Position numbers and translations under genes: made by a program. A stretch of 22,240 bases of DNA from a virus, in IMG/VR virus record IMGVR_UViG_3300010885_033367, positions 1 through 22,240 of that record; one strand, written 5' to 3'. This document shows, piece by piece, positions 22,199-22,240 of the stretch. The number at the start of each line of letters is the position of its first letter. The first letter of the stretch is position 1. The notes under the pieces were generated by a model that saw only the letters and a list, made by a program, of their open reading frames with translations, did no database searches and was not told the origin of the DNA.

Positions 22199-22240
22199 TG
22201 GCAAATCCGCCACCACCATATTCAGACCTTACTGGTATAA
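22198..22240 (+). CDS. N-terminal fragment of the next gene (cut by window end)
   Basis: ATG 22198 overlaps the preceding TAA. Fourteen codons are visible: MANPPPPYSDLTGI. A proline-rich start of this type is seen in fibre-like virion proteins of T4-like marine phages, but the fragment is too short to assign. Confidence 0.5.
   Translation, partial: MANPPPPYSDLTGI

Noticed and set aside
1-22240. TGA recoded as tryptophan across the phage
   Set aside because: Several intact genes end on TGA at sensible positions (3577, 7036, 9583, 10248, 16353, 21420), so the Nudix TGA is a local event.

Overview
The window looks like a piece of the structural module of a T4-like, contractile-tailed Caudoviricetes genome (a myovirus related to the cyanophage and pelagiphage branch). 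Nearly every kilobase is coding. I recognise T4-type neck, tail-completion, tail-sheath, tail-tube, head-completion and small-terminase proteins, together with T4-type late promoter boxes (TATAAATA or CTAAATA). I see no rRNA, tRNA, CRISPR array or insertion sequence. The host cannot be named from the sequence. The style of the proteins suggests a marine or freshwater bacterium.

Layout. Positions 1-53 hold the C-terminus of an upstream gene, followed by a clear terminator (78-104). Positions 135-3577 (+) carry two repetitive tail-fibre-like proteins and an unrecognised 220-residue protein. Positions 3562-6733 (-) carry a neck protein (gp14-like), a tail-completion protein (gp15-like) and a Nudix hydrolase. 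Positions 6785-9019 (+) carry a small coiled-coil protein, an unknown 381-residue protein and a gp13-like neck protein. Positions 9062-10543 hold an early-type island: a DexA-like exonuclease and a dNMP kinase (+), then an HNH-type protein (-). Positions 10641-17306 (+) carry tail sheath, tail tube, a tube-like protein, an unknown, gp4-like and gp16-like proteins. Positions 17335-22198 (+) form a run of proteins that I interpret as capsid-interior cargo. A new gene begins at 22198.

Expression seems to follow two styles. Most structural operons have a late box followed by a Shine-Dalgarno sequence. Three genes (6785, 7069, 9062) instead have sigma70-like -35/-10 boxes with 17-base spacers, placed so that the ATG falls 7-8 bases after the -10 box. 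Their transcripts would be essentially leaderless.

The most interesting part is 17335-22198. Four proteins begin with a short peptide matching the T4 capsid-targeting sequence, which ends in a prohead-protease-type (L/I/V)xE site: MKNFQQYLAE, MRAREFIAE, MRARDFVAE and MRAREFITE. Three of them are paralogues that also share a C-terminal tag (TSPV..FKGY) around divergent centres. Between them lies an N-terminal-nucleophile hydrolase. Upstream is a 637-residue charged protein with an AT-hook-like motif, an EF-hand-like loop and a cysteine cluster. I propose that this region encodes proteins packaged inside the head and perhaps injected with the DNA.

Two genes appear broken or recoded: a one-base frameshift in the first tail fibre (near 518) and an in-frame TGA in the Nudix gene (3661-3663). 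Either could be biological or a sequencing/assembly error.
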